A DNA stretch of 64,000 nucleotides, taken from NCBI RefSeq assembly GCF_900142395.1, contig NZ_FRAS01000001.1, positions 558,001 through 622,000 on the forward strand, in the 5' to 3' direction. The notes below the pieces were generated by a model. It worked only from the letters and a program-made list of their open reading frames with translations. It was not told the DNA's origin and ran no database searches. Source of the DNA: Hymenobacter psychrotolerans DSM 18569 (GTDB lineage: Bacteria > Bacteroidota > Bacteroidia > Cytophagales > Hymenobacteraceae). This document shows positions 8,670 to 17,077 of the stretch, piece after piece; the first letter of the stretch is position 1, and each line of letters begins with the position of its first letter. A program made the position numbers and the translations under genes.

Positions 8670-11108
8670 TTAACCGTTCTGGCGGGGTTGCACCTGCATG
8701 CGGTTGAGGTTCAGTTCCAGGTCGTCGTCTTCCTCGTGGTAGTTGTCGTCGTAGTGCTTGATGCCCGACTGGTCGATGACGTCTTCGTCCTTGCCGTGCT
8801 CGAAGGTAACCAGCAGGCAGGGCAGCAGAATCAGGTTGGAGAAGTTGGTAATCAGCAGGCTGGCCGACATGAGCAGGCCCAGCGCCTTGGTACCGCCAAA
8901 CTCCGAGAAGGCAAACACCAGGAAGCCCAGAAACAACACAATGCTGGTGTAAATCATGCTGGTGCCAGCCTCCGAAAGCGTGGTGCTGATGGCGGCTTTC
9001 ACCCGGCGGCCATTAGCAGCCATTTCCTGCCGGAACTTGGCCAGCAAGTGAATGGAGTTGTCGCCATCAATGCCCAGCGCGATACTGAAAATGAGGGCCG
9101 TGCTGGGCTTGAGTGGAATGTCGAAATAGCCCATAATCCCGCCCGTGAGCAGCAGCGTGAAGAAGTTGGGCAGCAGCGTGAAGAACACCGCCCGGATGCT
9201 GCGGAACAGAATCAGAACGACGGCCCCCACCAGCAGAAACGCGTGCAGCAAGCTCGATTTGAGCGTGCCAATCAGAAACTCGTTGCCCTTGGTGAAGATA
9301 ATGGTGGTGCCCGTCAGCTGCACGTCGGTGCCGGTGCCGTTGAAGATTTTGTTAATCTCGGGCCGGATGCGGTTGTTGAGCAGCGTATCGAGGTTGTGCG
9401 AGCCGATATCGGCAATCTTGAGCGAGATGCGCGCCTTCTGCATGGTGCTGTCGGTGAAGGAGCGCAGCAGCTTGCTGGTGAGCTGGCCTTCGCTGCCTTC
9501 CGTCGACTGCGAGCGGGCCAGGTAGCTGAACACGTAGTTCTTCTCGTCGTTGTCGGGCAGGCGGTAGTAGCTCGGGTCGCCGTTGTAGAACGCCTGCGTG
9601 GAGGCCTTCAGGAACGTAACGACGCTGACCGGCGAGGTAAGCACCGGCTGCGTGCGCAGGTAGTTTTCGAGCCGGTCAATCCGCTCCAGATTCTTGAGCT
9701 TGAGCAGGCCTTTGGGCTTGCCCGTGTCCACTACCAGCTCCAGCGGCATCACGCCATTAAAGTGCTGCTCGAAGAATTTCAGGTCGGAATTTACCGACGA
9801 ATCCTTAGGCAAGTCGTCCACCATGTAGCTTACCGACCGTACTCTGCTCACCCCGAACGAAGCCAGCACTACCAGCGCCAGCGTGGTGATGTAGACGGTG
9901 CGGCGGCGCTCCAGCACCACGTAGTCGAAGAACTCAAGCAGCTTCATGAGCGGCCTGGCTTCGAGGTGTTCCAGCTGCTTGGGCGTGGGCGGCGGCAGAA
10001 TGGTAAACACAATCGGCATCAGGATAAACGACACCGCAAACGCCACGAAGATGTTGAGCGTGGCCACCGCCCCGAACTGGAACAGGATGGCAATGTTGGT
10101 GAAGCAGAACACCACAAAACCGATGGCCGTGGTGGTGTTGTTCATGAGCGTTACCAGCCCGATTTTGCGCACTACCCGGGCCATAGCCAGCACCTGGTTG
10201 CCGGATTTGCGGTAGTCGTAGTGGTAGCGGCTGAGCAGATACGTACAGTTCGGGATGCCGATAACGATGATGATGCTCGGTATCAGGCCCGTGAGCAGGT
10301 TGATTTTGTAGCCCAGCAGCACCATGCTCCCGATGCACCATGTCACGACAATCAGCACAATCAGTAGTGGAAACACCACCGCCGACCACGTGCGGAAGAA
10401 CATGAGCAGCGTGAGGGCCATCATGCCGATGGTCAGGCCCACGAACAGCTTCATTTCGGCCGCTACTTTGGTCGTCATGGTGGCCCGCACATAGGGCAGG
10501 CCGGCGTAGTGCATCTTGATGCCGGTTTTCTTCTGGAACCGCTCGGCATGCCCCAGAATTTCCTGCATCACGCCTTCGCGCTTGCTGGAATTCAGGAATT
10601 TCGGGTCCATAGTCAGCGCCAGCAGCGTGGCCCCGGTAGTAGGCGAAATCAGCTGGCCTTTGTAGAACTCCTGCGCATTCACGATGCGCATCAGCGAGTC
10701 GAGCTCCAGCTGGGTGCGCGGGAAGTTGCGGAAGATAGGAACGGCCCGGAACGTCTGGGTGGCGGTGTCCTTTTCCAGCTTGGGCAGCCGCGTAACGCCC
10801 AGAATGCCGCTCACGCCCTGCACCTTGCTGAGCGTGTCGGTGAGGGTTCGCAGCTCGTTGAAGTTGCCCAGCTTATACACGGAGCTGTCCTGCATGCCCA
10901 GCACCAGCACGTTGCCATCCTCGCCAAAGGTCTTCTTGAACTGCTGGAAGTACACCATGTCCGGGTCGTCGGGCGACACTACCTGGGCGAAGTCGTAGGT
11001 CATCTCAACCTTGCGCGCCTCCCAGGCCATAAACACGGTAATAACCGCCAGTAGCCCAATCAGGAGCCGACGGTTCTTAATGACAAACAAGGCAAGGTTT
11101 CTCCACAT
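8670..11108 (-). CDS. RND superfamily transporter (MMPL / HAE-3 type)
   Basis: This is an 812-residue inner-membrane protein with the duplicated RND layout. Each half has one N-terminal helix, a large periplasmic domain, then a bundle of helices. The first helix is near residues 12-30 (LLIGLLAVITVFMAW). The sterol-sensing-like/MMPL bundles lie around 220-400 and 620-780; the second repeat contains SIALGIDGDNSIHLLAKFRQ. Proton-motive-force export of lipids, hopanoids or other hydrophobic compounds is typical of HAE-3/MMPL proteins. No membrane-fusion protein or outer-membrane partner is adjacent, which fits this class. The start at 11108 (MWRNLALFVIKN) lies 17 bases from a TACCTTTG -7 box at 11126-11133. 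The substrate is unknown. Confidence 0.88.
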   Translation of the reverse strand: MWRNLALFVIKNRRLLIGLLAVITVFMAWEARKVEMTYDFAQVVSPDDPDMVYFQQFKKTFGEDGNVLVLGMQDSSVYKLGNFNELRTLTDTLSKVQGVSGILGVTRLPKLEKDTATQTFRAVPIFRNFPRTQLELDSLMRIVNAQEFYKGQLISPTTGATLLALTMDPKFLNSSKREGVMQEILGHAERFQKKTGIKMHYAGLPYVRATMTTKVAAEMKLFVGLTIGMMALTLLMFFRTWSAVVFPLLIVLIVVTWCIGSMVLLGYKINLLTGLIPSIIIVIGIPNCTYLLSRYHYDYRKSGNQVLAMARVVRKIGLVTLMNNTTTAIGFVVFCFTNIAILFQFGAVATLNIFVAFAVSFILMPIVFTILPPPTPKQLEHLEARPLMKLLEFFDYVVLERRRTVYITTLALVVLASFGVSRVRSVSYMVDDLPKDSSVNSDLKFFEQHFNGVMPLELVVDTGKPKGLLKLKNLERIDRLENYLRTQPVLTSPVSVVTFLKASTQAFYNGDPSYYRLPDNDEKNYVFSYLARSQSTEGSEGQLTSKLLRSFTDSTMQKARISLKIADIGSHNLDTLLNNRIRPEINKIFNGTGTDVQLTGTTIIFTKGNEFLIGTLKSSLLHAFLLVGAVVLILFRSIRAVFFTLLPNFFTLLLTGGIMGYFDIPLKPSTALIFSIALGIDGDNSIHLLAKFRQEMAANGRRVKAAISTTLSEAGTSMIYTSIVLFLGFLVFAFSEFGGTKALGLLMSASLLITNFSNLILLPCLLVTFEHGKDEDVIDQSGIKHYDDNYHEEDDDLELNLNRMQVQPRQNG

Positions 11109-11125
11109 AGGCTGCTAAAATGCAG

Positions 11126-11133
11126 CAAAGGTA
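11126..11133 (-). promoter_or_regulatory. -7 promoter element of the RND transporter gene
   Basis: TACCTTTG on the minus strand is an exact TAnnTTTG match, 17 bases before ATG 11108. No -33 TTG was seen at the usual distance. The rest of the 239-bp gap to 11348 shows nothing else that I can support. Confidence 0.6.
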
Positions 11134-11347
11134 CGCAACCCGCCGCAGCTACAGCCGCCGAATGCGCAAACCGGCCACCGTAGCAGCGCCGGCCGCGCCG
11201 GTTATTTTGGGGTAAATCCGTAGTATTTCACTGAATATAGAAAACTTAAAATGCTAATCAGCACGTAAACAGCCGAAGTTCAACCAGTTAAAGCCTCTCA
11301 TAATTGCATTTTGCCTGCTACAGGTTATTGCTTTTCCGGTTTTGCCT

Positions 11348-11752
11348 ATGACTCTGTTTCATACTCCCGACGCGTCGCTCACCTACCACCCCACCACCGA
11401 CATGCTGCAGCTCAGCTACAGCGCCACCCGGCTCACGGTGTCGTTTGGCATGGCGTATCAGCAGGCGCTGGAACAGATGCTGGAGCACAACGTGGGCAAG
11501 CTGCTGCTGGATCTGAAGCGCAACGCCCCGCCCACCGACGACGAGCTGGAGCTGCTGCCCCCGCTGGCCAGCGTGCTGCCGGAGCACGAAACGCGGCCGT
11601 TGTTTATTGCGGCCGTAGTGTCGGAGGGGCAGTATCAGTACCAGGTCGGCAATTCGCTGGCTGCCAGCGCCAGCACGCTGCCACCGGCCTACGTCGAGTT
11701 CAACTACTTTACCTCGCGCCGCGAAGCTGCCGATTGGCTCAGCCGCAGCTAA
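11348..11752 (+). CDS. STAS/SpoIIAA-like small protein (uncharacterised)
   Basis: This is a 134-residue protein with no signal peptide. The layout is an N-terminal beta pair (TLFHTPDASLTYHPTTDMLQ), a helix containing SFGMAYQQALEQMLEHNVGK, the strand LLLDLKRNAPP, a second helix, the strand RPLFIAAVVSEGQ, and an aromatic strand with a C-terminal helix ending REAADWLSRS. This alternation resembles STAS/SpoIIAA-like single-domain proteins common in Hymenobacter. The gene at 38088 has the same plan and may be a paralogue. I used ATG 11348 because the in-frame TTG at 11342 adds only two residues. The fold is inferred from sequence pattern; the ligand and role are unknown. Confidence 0.6.
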   Translation: MTLFHTPDASLTYHPTTDMLQLSYSATRLTVSFGMAYQQALEQMLEHNVGKLLLDLKRNAPPTDDELELLPPLASVLPEHETRPLFIAAVVSEGQYQYQVGNSLAASASTLPPAYVEFNYFTSRREAADWLSRS

Positions 11753-11768
11753 CCGACTGCCTCCTACC

Positions 11769-11806
11769 GAAAAAGACCCCTGAAACTGAGTTCCAGGGGC
11801 CTTTTC
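11769..11806. terminator. Bidirectional terminator between convergent genes
   Basis: GACCCCTG-AACT pairs with GTT-CAGGGGC, flanked by AAAAA on the left and CTTTTC on the right. It separates the STAS-like gene from the convergent T9SS protein gene. Confidence 0.8.
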
Positions 11807-11820
11807 TGTGCTACAGTTGC

Positions 11821-14800
11821 TTAGCGGACTACTTCCACCCAGCCTTTCCAGCTTTCGCCGGTGCTGCTTTCGAGCAGGTAGTAGTAGACACCGCCGGGGA
11901 CGTTGTTTTTGCCCCAGCCGTCGGTGTAGTTGCTTTGCTCAAACACCTTCTTACCCCAGCGGTTGAAAATCTGAATATTTACCGGCTGGAAGGTCAGGAA
12001 CGGGCGGAAGGTATCGTTCTTGCCGTCGCCGTTGGGCGTGATGATGTTGGGCTTCTCTACGCCGCGTACAAACACGGCCAGGTTCTGCACCTCTTCGCAA
12101 CCACCATTGGGGCCCGATCTGGAGGTCAGGCGCACCTGGTAGGTGGTGCCGTTGGGACCGGGGTTGCTGTAGGTGTGCGAAGTAGTAGCGCCGGTGCCGG
12201 TAGTTCCGTCACCGAAGTCCCAGGTATAGCTGCTCACGGTGCCGCCGGTTGCGGAAGCCGTGAAGTTGACGGGCGTGCCGGCCAGCTCATTGAGCGTGCT
12301 GGCCGTGGCCGTCACGCGCGGGCGGGGCGCTACGTTCACCACTACCGTGTCTTTGGCAGTGCACCCGCCATTGACGTTGTTAGCCGTCAGGATGTAGAAA
12401 GTGGTAGCGGTAGGCGAGGCTACCACCGTGCGGCCGGTACTCGTGTTCAGGCCCAGGGGCGGGAACCAGGAGTAGGTAACGCCGGGGCCGGCATCGGGCA
12501 CGCTCAGTGTGGTGGAGCCGCCTTCGCAAATGGTTTTATCGGGGCCGGCGGCCGCCCGGGGCAGGCCATACACCACAATGGTATCGGTGGCAGTGGCGCT
12601 CTGGATGCAGTTGGAAGGATCCGTAACGGTGAGGCGCACTACGTAGCGGCCGGGAGTGTTGTATACGGTGCTCACCAGTGCCGTGGCGTTGCCCGAAGTC
12701 TGGCCATTGCCGAAGTCCCAGCTGGTAGACGTACCGCTGACGGAAGGCCGCGTGAAGAACACCGTGAGCGGAGCGCAGCCCGTGCGGATGCGGGAGCCGT
12801 TCGGAACGTTGGAAGGCGTAAATGAAGCGTCCAGCTGCAGCACATCAATTTTGAAGGCGGCATTGTTCCAGCTGTCCCCGTTCGTCGCCGACCAGCCATT
12901 GGGAGTGATGGGGAGCTGTGTCCCGCCCGAGCCGCTGCCCACGCACATCGACTGGTAGATGATGCCTTTCTTGTCGAAGCGCGAGGTGCCGCCGTCTACG
13001 TGGCAGCTGCCGTTGCCGAAATACGTGCCATATACAAGCCCGCCGGCATTGGCCGAAAGCTGCATGATGTAGAAGTAGCCAAAGTCGCCGGATGAGCCGG
13101 TAGAACTGCTCTGAATGGCGTTGGGCGTGATGGGCATGTTGTTGATGTTGCCGCCGAAGCCCGAAAGCAGAATCTGCCCGCAGTTGTCAACCAGGAAAGC
13201 CGTAGGCGAGATATTGGAGTTGCCCGTGCTGCCGTTGCCAATCACCGTCGAAAAGAGTGTGGTATTCAGGGCGCGGTTGAGCTTATGAATGAACTGCGGG
13301 CTGCCGGGGTTGGAGTACACGCCGGTAGTCACCGGGTACAGGCCATCGGTCTGCCCGAACAGATATACGTCGCCCTGGCGGTCAAGCTGCAGGAAATACG
13401 CCTGGTCGTAGGCAGAAGTGCCGATGTAGGAAGACTGGAACAGGTCGTTGCCGTTGGCCGAGAGACGGGCCACAAAACCGTCGGCGCTGCCGCCGCGGTA
13501 CTGCGGATGCAGGCCGCCCAAGGTGCCGGGGAAGTTGGTGCTGGTAGTACCACCGCTCACAAACACGGTGCCCGTGCTGTCTACCTGCACCGAGTAGGCC
13601 GCATCCTGCCCGGAGCCACCCAGAAAGGTGCTCCAGGTCAGGGCCGTCAGACCGGAGTTGAACTTGGCTACCACGGCATCCGAGTTGGCTGCTTTAGTCA
13701 TCTGGAAGCCGTTGACCGCCGGGAAGTTCGCCGACGACGTGAGAGTAGCCAGGTAGATGTTGCCCTGCGGGTCGGTGGTTACGTCGCCGCGGTAGGTGTC
13801 GTTGTAGTTGTTGTCGAGCGAGCTGGTTACCTGTCCGTCCACGCCGTTGCCGCCAAAGAAAGTGGAAGCCAGCAGCTGCGTGCCGGTCGGGTTCAGCTTC
13901 GATATAACAATGTCGGCGCCGGTATTGAAGCTCCGGTCATAGGCTCCGGTTGTCGTCGGGAAGTCCGACGAGTTGGTGGTGCCCATAATCACGAGGTTGC
14001 CGGCCGGGTCTACCACCATGCTGTGCGGATGGTCGTCGGAATTGCCGCCTACATACGTGGCGTAGATGCGCGAAGCCGTCCGAGTAGTGGCGGTAGGGTT
14101 GAACTTCATGATGCCATAGTCCTGGGCGCCGGCGTAGCTCACATCATAAGCGCCAGTAGTAGTAGGGTAGCCCGGATCAAACACGGTACCGCCGGCATAC
14201 AGGTTGCCCTGGGCGTCGTAGGTGGCCGTGTAGCCGAAGTTGCTGGCCGACGAGCCGGTGTAGGAAGAATACACCAGTACCGGGTCAATTACCAGCGGCT
14301 GGGCACGGTTGTAGCCCTGCGGAAAACCGAACGTAAGCGTGTTGTTGGCGCTCAGCACGTAGTTGCAGGGCACGTTCACTTTCTGGCCGTTCACCAGCTG
14401 GTAAGCCACGGGGCTCTGCTCGATTACGGTGCCTACGGAAGTGGCCACGTGCAAAGCGCCCTTCACGATGCTCAGCTTCTGCTGGCCCTCGTAGCGCAGC
14501 TGAATCCGCCGGGTATCGGCTCCGGCCGCCACCTCAAAGTCGTATTCCAGATGCTCCTTGTTGGTGTAGAAGCGCAGGTTGGTGCCCGGATAGAGCTCCT
14601 TGTAGCGCACCTCCTCGAAAGACGGCACGTTGGAAGCCCACTTGCTTTGGTCTTTGCCCAGGAAATAGTTGCTGACCTCGCCGGTTTCGGTTTCGCCTTT
14701 CACCGCGGCCTGCAGGTTGGCTCCCACAAAGGTCACGGAGTAGGCGTGCGCCTTCACGCGGTGGTCCTTGCCGTCGGGCTTGTGGTGGTGTAGCTCCTCC

Positions 14801-15063
14801 ACCTGTTTGGTATCATAAAGCGTCTGAAGCAGGCGGCCGCGCTCCAGATACAGGCGGCCACCGGGTACGTCGGTGGCAAACATCACCGGCTTGGCCCACT
14901 GGTTGCGGTTGGCTATAAACTGTAGCTGCCGGGTGGCGGTGGGTGCCGCTACTTTGGGGGCTGCCAACTGGGCTACTGCCGGCGCCGAGGCCAGCAGACT
15001 AACCGCCGTCAGCAGACGCGGCAACCCATACAGCCGCCGCCCAGAAAGAGTAGAAAGAGACAT
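11821..15063 (-). CDS. Large secreted SBBP/PKD-repeat protein with T9SS type B sorting domain
   Basis: This is a 1080-residue exported protein. The start at ATG 15063 (MSLSTLSGRR) gives a signal peptide ending near ASAPAVAQ. An N-terminal domain with FIANRNQWAKPVMFATDVPG resembles DUF7948. It is followed by SBBP-type beta-propeller repeats (recurrent patterns such as TYDAQGNLYAGGTV, about residues 280-740), and PKD/Ig-like domains (STSWDFGNGQ, SYTWDFGDGT). The C-terminus is a CHU_C gliding-type sorting domain (TPNGDGKNDTFRPF through IFNRWGKKVFEQ to GGVYYYLLE). These domains are carried across the outer membrane by the type IX system and attached or released. The likely role is adhesion or a cell-surface structure; no enzymatic domain is visible. 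Upstream codons to 15150 are open but lack signal-peptide logic. Confidence 0.88.
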   Translation of the reverse strand: MSLSTLSGRRLYGLPRLLTAVSLLASAPAVAQLAAPKVAAPTATRQLQFIANRNQWAKPVMFATDVPGGRLYLERGRLLQTLYDTKQVEELHHHKPDGKDHRVKAHAYSVTFVGANLQAAVKGETETGEVSNYFLGKDQSKWASNVPSFEEVRYKELYPGTNLRFYTNKEHLEYDFEVAAGADTRRIQLRYEGQQKLSIVKGALHVATSVGTVIEQSPVAYQLVNGQKVNVPCNYVLSANNTLTFGFPQGYNRAQPLVIDPVLVYSSYTGSSASNFGYTATYDAQGNLYAGGTVFDPGYPTTTGAYDVSYAGAQDYGIMKFNPTATTRTASRIYATYVGGNSDDHPHSMVVDPAGNLVIMGTTNSSDFPTTTGAYDRSFNTGADIVISKLNPTGTQLLASTFFGGNGVDGQVTSSLDNNYNDTYRGDVTTDPQGNIYLATLTSSANFPAVNGFQMTKAANSDAVVAKFNSGLTALTWSTFLGGSGQDAAYSVQVDSTGTVFVSGGTTSTNFPGTLGGLHPQYRGGSADGFVARLSANGNDLFQSSYIGTSAYDQAYFLQLDRQGDVYLFGQTDGLYPVTTGVYSNPGSPQFIHKLNRALNTTLFSTVIGNGSTGNSNISPTAFLVDNCGQILLSGFGGNINNMPITPNAIQSSSTGSSGDFGYFYIMQLSANAGGLVYGTYFGNGSCHVDGGTSRFDKKGIIYQSMCVGSGSGGTQLPITPNGWSATNGDSWNNAAFKIDVLQLDASFTPSNVPNGSRIRTGCAPLTVFFTRPSVSGTSTSWDFGNGQTSGNATALVSTVYNTPGRYVVRLTVTDPSNCIQSATATDTIVVYGLPRAAAGPDKTICEGGSTTLSVPDAGPGVTYSWFPPLGLNTSTGRTVVASPTATTFYILTANNVNGGCTAKDTVVVNVAPRPRVTATASTLNELAGTPVNFTASATGGTVSSYTWDFGDGTTGTGATTSHTYSNPGPNGTTYQVRLTSRSGPNGGCEEVQNLAVFVRGVEKPNIITPNGDGKNDTFRPFLTFQPVNIQIFNRWGKKVFEQSNYTDGWGKNNVPGGVYYYLLESSTGESWKGWVEVVR

Positions 15064-15150
15064 AGAAAAGAATATAAGGTGGAGGAAAAACAGAAAACGA
15101 ACGGCCAGACGCAGCCCACAAAAGCTGAAAATACCGGAGAAAAAACGCAA

Positions 15151-15203
15151 TAAAATTCTCCGGCCTCAGTAAGCAAGAATCTTACCGAAACCGGAGAATT
15201 TTA
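15151..15203 (-). terminator. glyS terminator
   Basis: A perfect 13-bp inverted repeat, TAAAATTCTCCGG / CCGGAGAATTTTA, has a nested GTAAG/CTTAC pair. On the minus strand it is followed by a T-rich run. A second smaller hairpin, TATAACCT / AGGTTATA (15241-15260), encloses the glyS stop codon. Confidence 0.75.
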
Positions 15204-15255
15204 AGGAAGAATTATAGAAAACCTATTCTTTCAATTTTCTTATAACCTTCTCAGG

Positions 15256-16779
15256 TTATAGCTTTTCGAAAATGCGCGACAAGCTCACGGCCTCCCCGAT
15301 GTAGCTGCGCAGTGCCGAAACAGGCATGCGGGTCTGCTCGCGCGAGTCGCGGTGGCGCACCGTTACGGTTTCATCTTCCAGCGTCTGGTGGTCGACGGCA
15401 ATGCAGAACGGCGTACCGATGAGGTCCTGGCGGGTGTAGCGCGTGCCGATAGAGTCCTTCTCCTCTACTACCACCCGGAAGTCGTGGCGCAGGCTGTTGT
15501 AGATTTCGTTGGCTTTCTCGGGCAGCCCGTCCTTTTTCACGAGCGGGAAAATGGCGGCTTTCACCGGCGCCACGGCCGGGTGCAGGCGCAGCAGCTTGCG
15601 GGTTTTGGTTTTCTGCTCCTCGCCTTCGCCCTCCACAATGGTTTCCTCCTGGAACGCCTGGCACAGCGTGGCCAGGAACAGCCGGTCGGCACCCACGGAG
15701 GTTTCTACCACGTAGGGCACGTAGTTGCCGTAGGGCTTGCCGGTTTCGGGGTTTACGTCGTTGTCGAAGTAGTTCTGCTTTTTGCGGCTCAGCGTCTGGT
15801 GCTGGGTCAGGTCGAAATCGGAGCGGGAGTGAATGCCCTCGATTTCCTTGAAGCCGAACGGGAATTCATACTCAATGTCCACGGCGGCCTTGGCGTAGTG
15901 CGCCAGCTTATCATGGTCGTGGAAGCGGAGCTTGTCGGCGGGCAGGCCCAGGGCCTCGTGCCAGCGGCGGCGCGTGGCTTTCCAGGTTTCGTACCACTCG
16001 CCTTCGGTGCCAGGGCGCACGAAGAACTGCATTTCCATCTGCTCGAACTCCCGCATGCGGAAGATGAACTGCCGGGCCACAATTTCGTTGCGGAAGGCTT
16101 TGCCGATCTGGGCAATGCCAAACGGCACCTTCTGCCGCGCCGACTTCTGCACGTTCAGGAAGTTGACGAAGATGCCCTGGGCCGTTTCGGGGCGCAGGTA
16201 AATCTTGCTGGAGTCGTCGGCCACGGCGCCCACCTGCGTCGAGAACATCAGGTTGAACTGGCGCACGTCGGTCCAGTTGCCGGTTTTAGAAACGGGGCAG
16301 AGAATCTGCTCGTCGATGATGAGCTGCTTGACGCCGGCCAGATCCTCGGCCGTGAGCAGGCGGCCCATTTCGGCCAGCAGGGTTTCGGCGCGGGCCAGCT
16401 CGCCGTTCTTCTCGTACTCGGCGGCTTTGTCTTCGAGTAGCACGTCGGCGCGGTAGCGCTTCTTGCTGTCGAGGTTGTCAATCATGGGGTCCGAAAAACC
16501 ATCGACGTGGCCGGAGGCTTTCCAGGTGAGCGGGTGCATAAAGATGGCCGCATCAATGCCCACCACGTTCTGGTTGAGCTGCGTCATGGCCTTCCACCAG
16601 AGCTGCTTGAGGTTGTTTTTCAGCTCCACGCCGTTGGGGCCGTAGTCATACACGGCGGCCAGGCCATCATAGATTTCGGAGGACGGAAACACGAAGCCGT
16701 ATTCTTTGGCGTGCGAAACGATATCAGCCAGGGTGCCTTCGGTGGTGTTGGCGGCGGCTTTCTGCGGAGTGTTGCTCAT
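15256..16779 (-). CDS. glyQS: Glycyl-tRNA synthetase, homodimeric class II
   Basis: This is the alpha2-type glycyl-tRNA synthetase (507 aa), which charges tRNA-Gly. ATG 16779 gives MSNTPQKAAANTTEG. Class II motifs are visible: the motif 2 region FGIAQIGKAFRNEIVARQF with RMREFEQMEMQFFV, motif 3 near ETSVGADRLFLATLC, and a C-terminal anticodon-binding domain (VAPVKAAIFPLVKKDG, VDHQTLEDETVTVRHRDS). The frame is open upstream to 16932, but that part is repeat-like leader sequence. It is divergent from the phosphate transporter gene. The short iterated AGAAGTGAG leader just before the ATG resembles that of lspA. Confidence 0.96.
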   Translation of the reverse strand: MSNTPQKAAANTTEGTLADIVSHAKEYGFVFPSSEIYDGLAAVYDYGPNGVELKNNLKQLWWKAMTQLNQNVVGIDAAIFMHPLTWKASGHVDGFSDPMIDNLDSKKRYRADVLLEDKAAEYEKNGELARAETLLAEMGRLLTAEDLAGVKQLIIDEQILCPVSKTGNWTDVRQFNLMFSTQVGAVADDSSKIYLRPETAQGIFVNFLNVQKSARQKVPFGIAQIGKAFRNEIVARQFIFRMREFEQMEMQFFVRPGTEGEWYETWKATRRRWHEALGLPADKLRFHDHDKLAHYAKAAVDIEYEFPFGFKEIEGIHSRSDFDLTQHQTLSRKKQNYFDNDVNPETGKPYGNYVPYVVETSVGADRLFLATLCQAFQEETIVEGEGEEQKTKTRKLLRLHPAVAPVKAAIFPLVKKDGLPEKANEIYNSLRHDFRVVVEEKDSIGTRYTRQDLIGTPFCIAVDHQTLEDETVTVRHRDSREQTRMPVSALRSYIGEAVSLSRIFEKL

Positions 16780-17012
16780 ATAGAAAGAGAAGTGAGAAGT
16801 CTGAAGCTCAGAGCTTAGCGTGGCCACTGCCATGCAGCCCGGGCGCCCGAAGAGGGCCGGGCTTCCCGGCTCTAAGCTCTCAGCTCTAAAAGTATGGGCA
16901 AAAGTAGCGGATGCGCGGGCTTGTGCCGCCATTCAACTCAACTTGTTGAATATTCCTGCGTTTAGCGCCTCAATACCCGGGCCGGATGCCACTCCGTAAC
17001 AATTTCATAATC
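16780..17012. other. Divergent intergenic region with imperfect inverted repeat
   Basis: The glyS leader contains AGAAGTGAGAAG on the + strand, followed by an imperfect inverted repeat: 16803-16818 pairs with 16872-16887 at 13 of 16 positions (the shared core is AGAGCTTAG). Nothing coding is seen. The PiT promoter begins at 17013. Confidence 0.5.
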
Positions 17013-17041
17013 TTGCCCCGCCTTAGGGTGAGCTACCTTTG
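17013..17041 (+). promoter_or_regulatory. Promoter of the PiT phosphate transporter gene
   Basis: TTG at 17013-17015 and TACCTTTG at 17034-17041 are separated by 18 bases, an excellent match to the Bacteroidota sigma-ABfr promoter (TTG ... TAnnTTTG). Transcription should begin near 17046-17048. That excludes the upstream TTG codon at 17039 as a start and supports ATG 17078. Confidence 0.8.
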
Positions 17042-17077
17042 GATGATGAAAACCAAATTTTCACCAATTCCCTCTTT

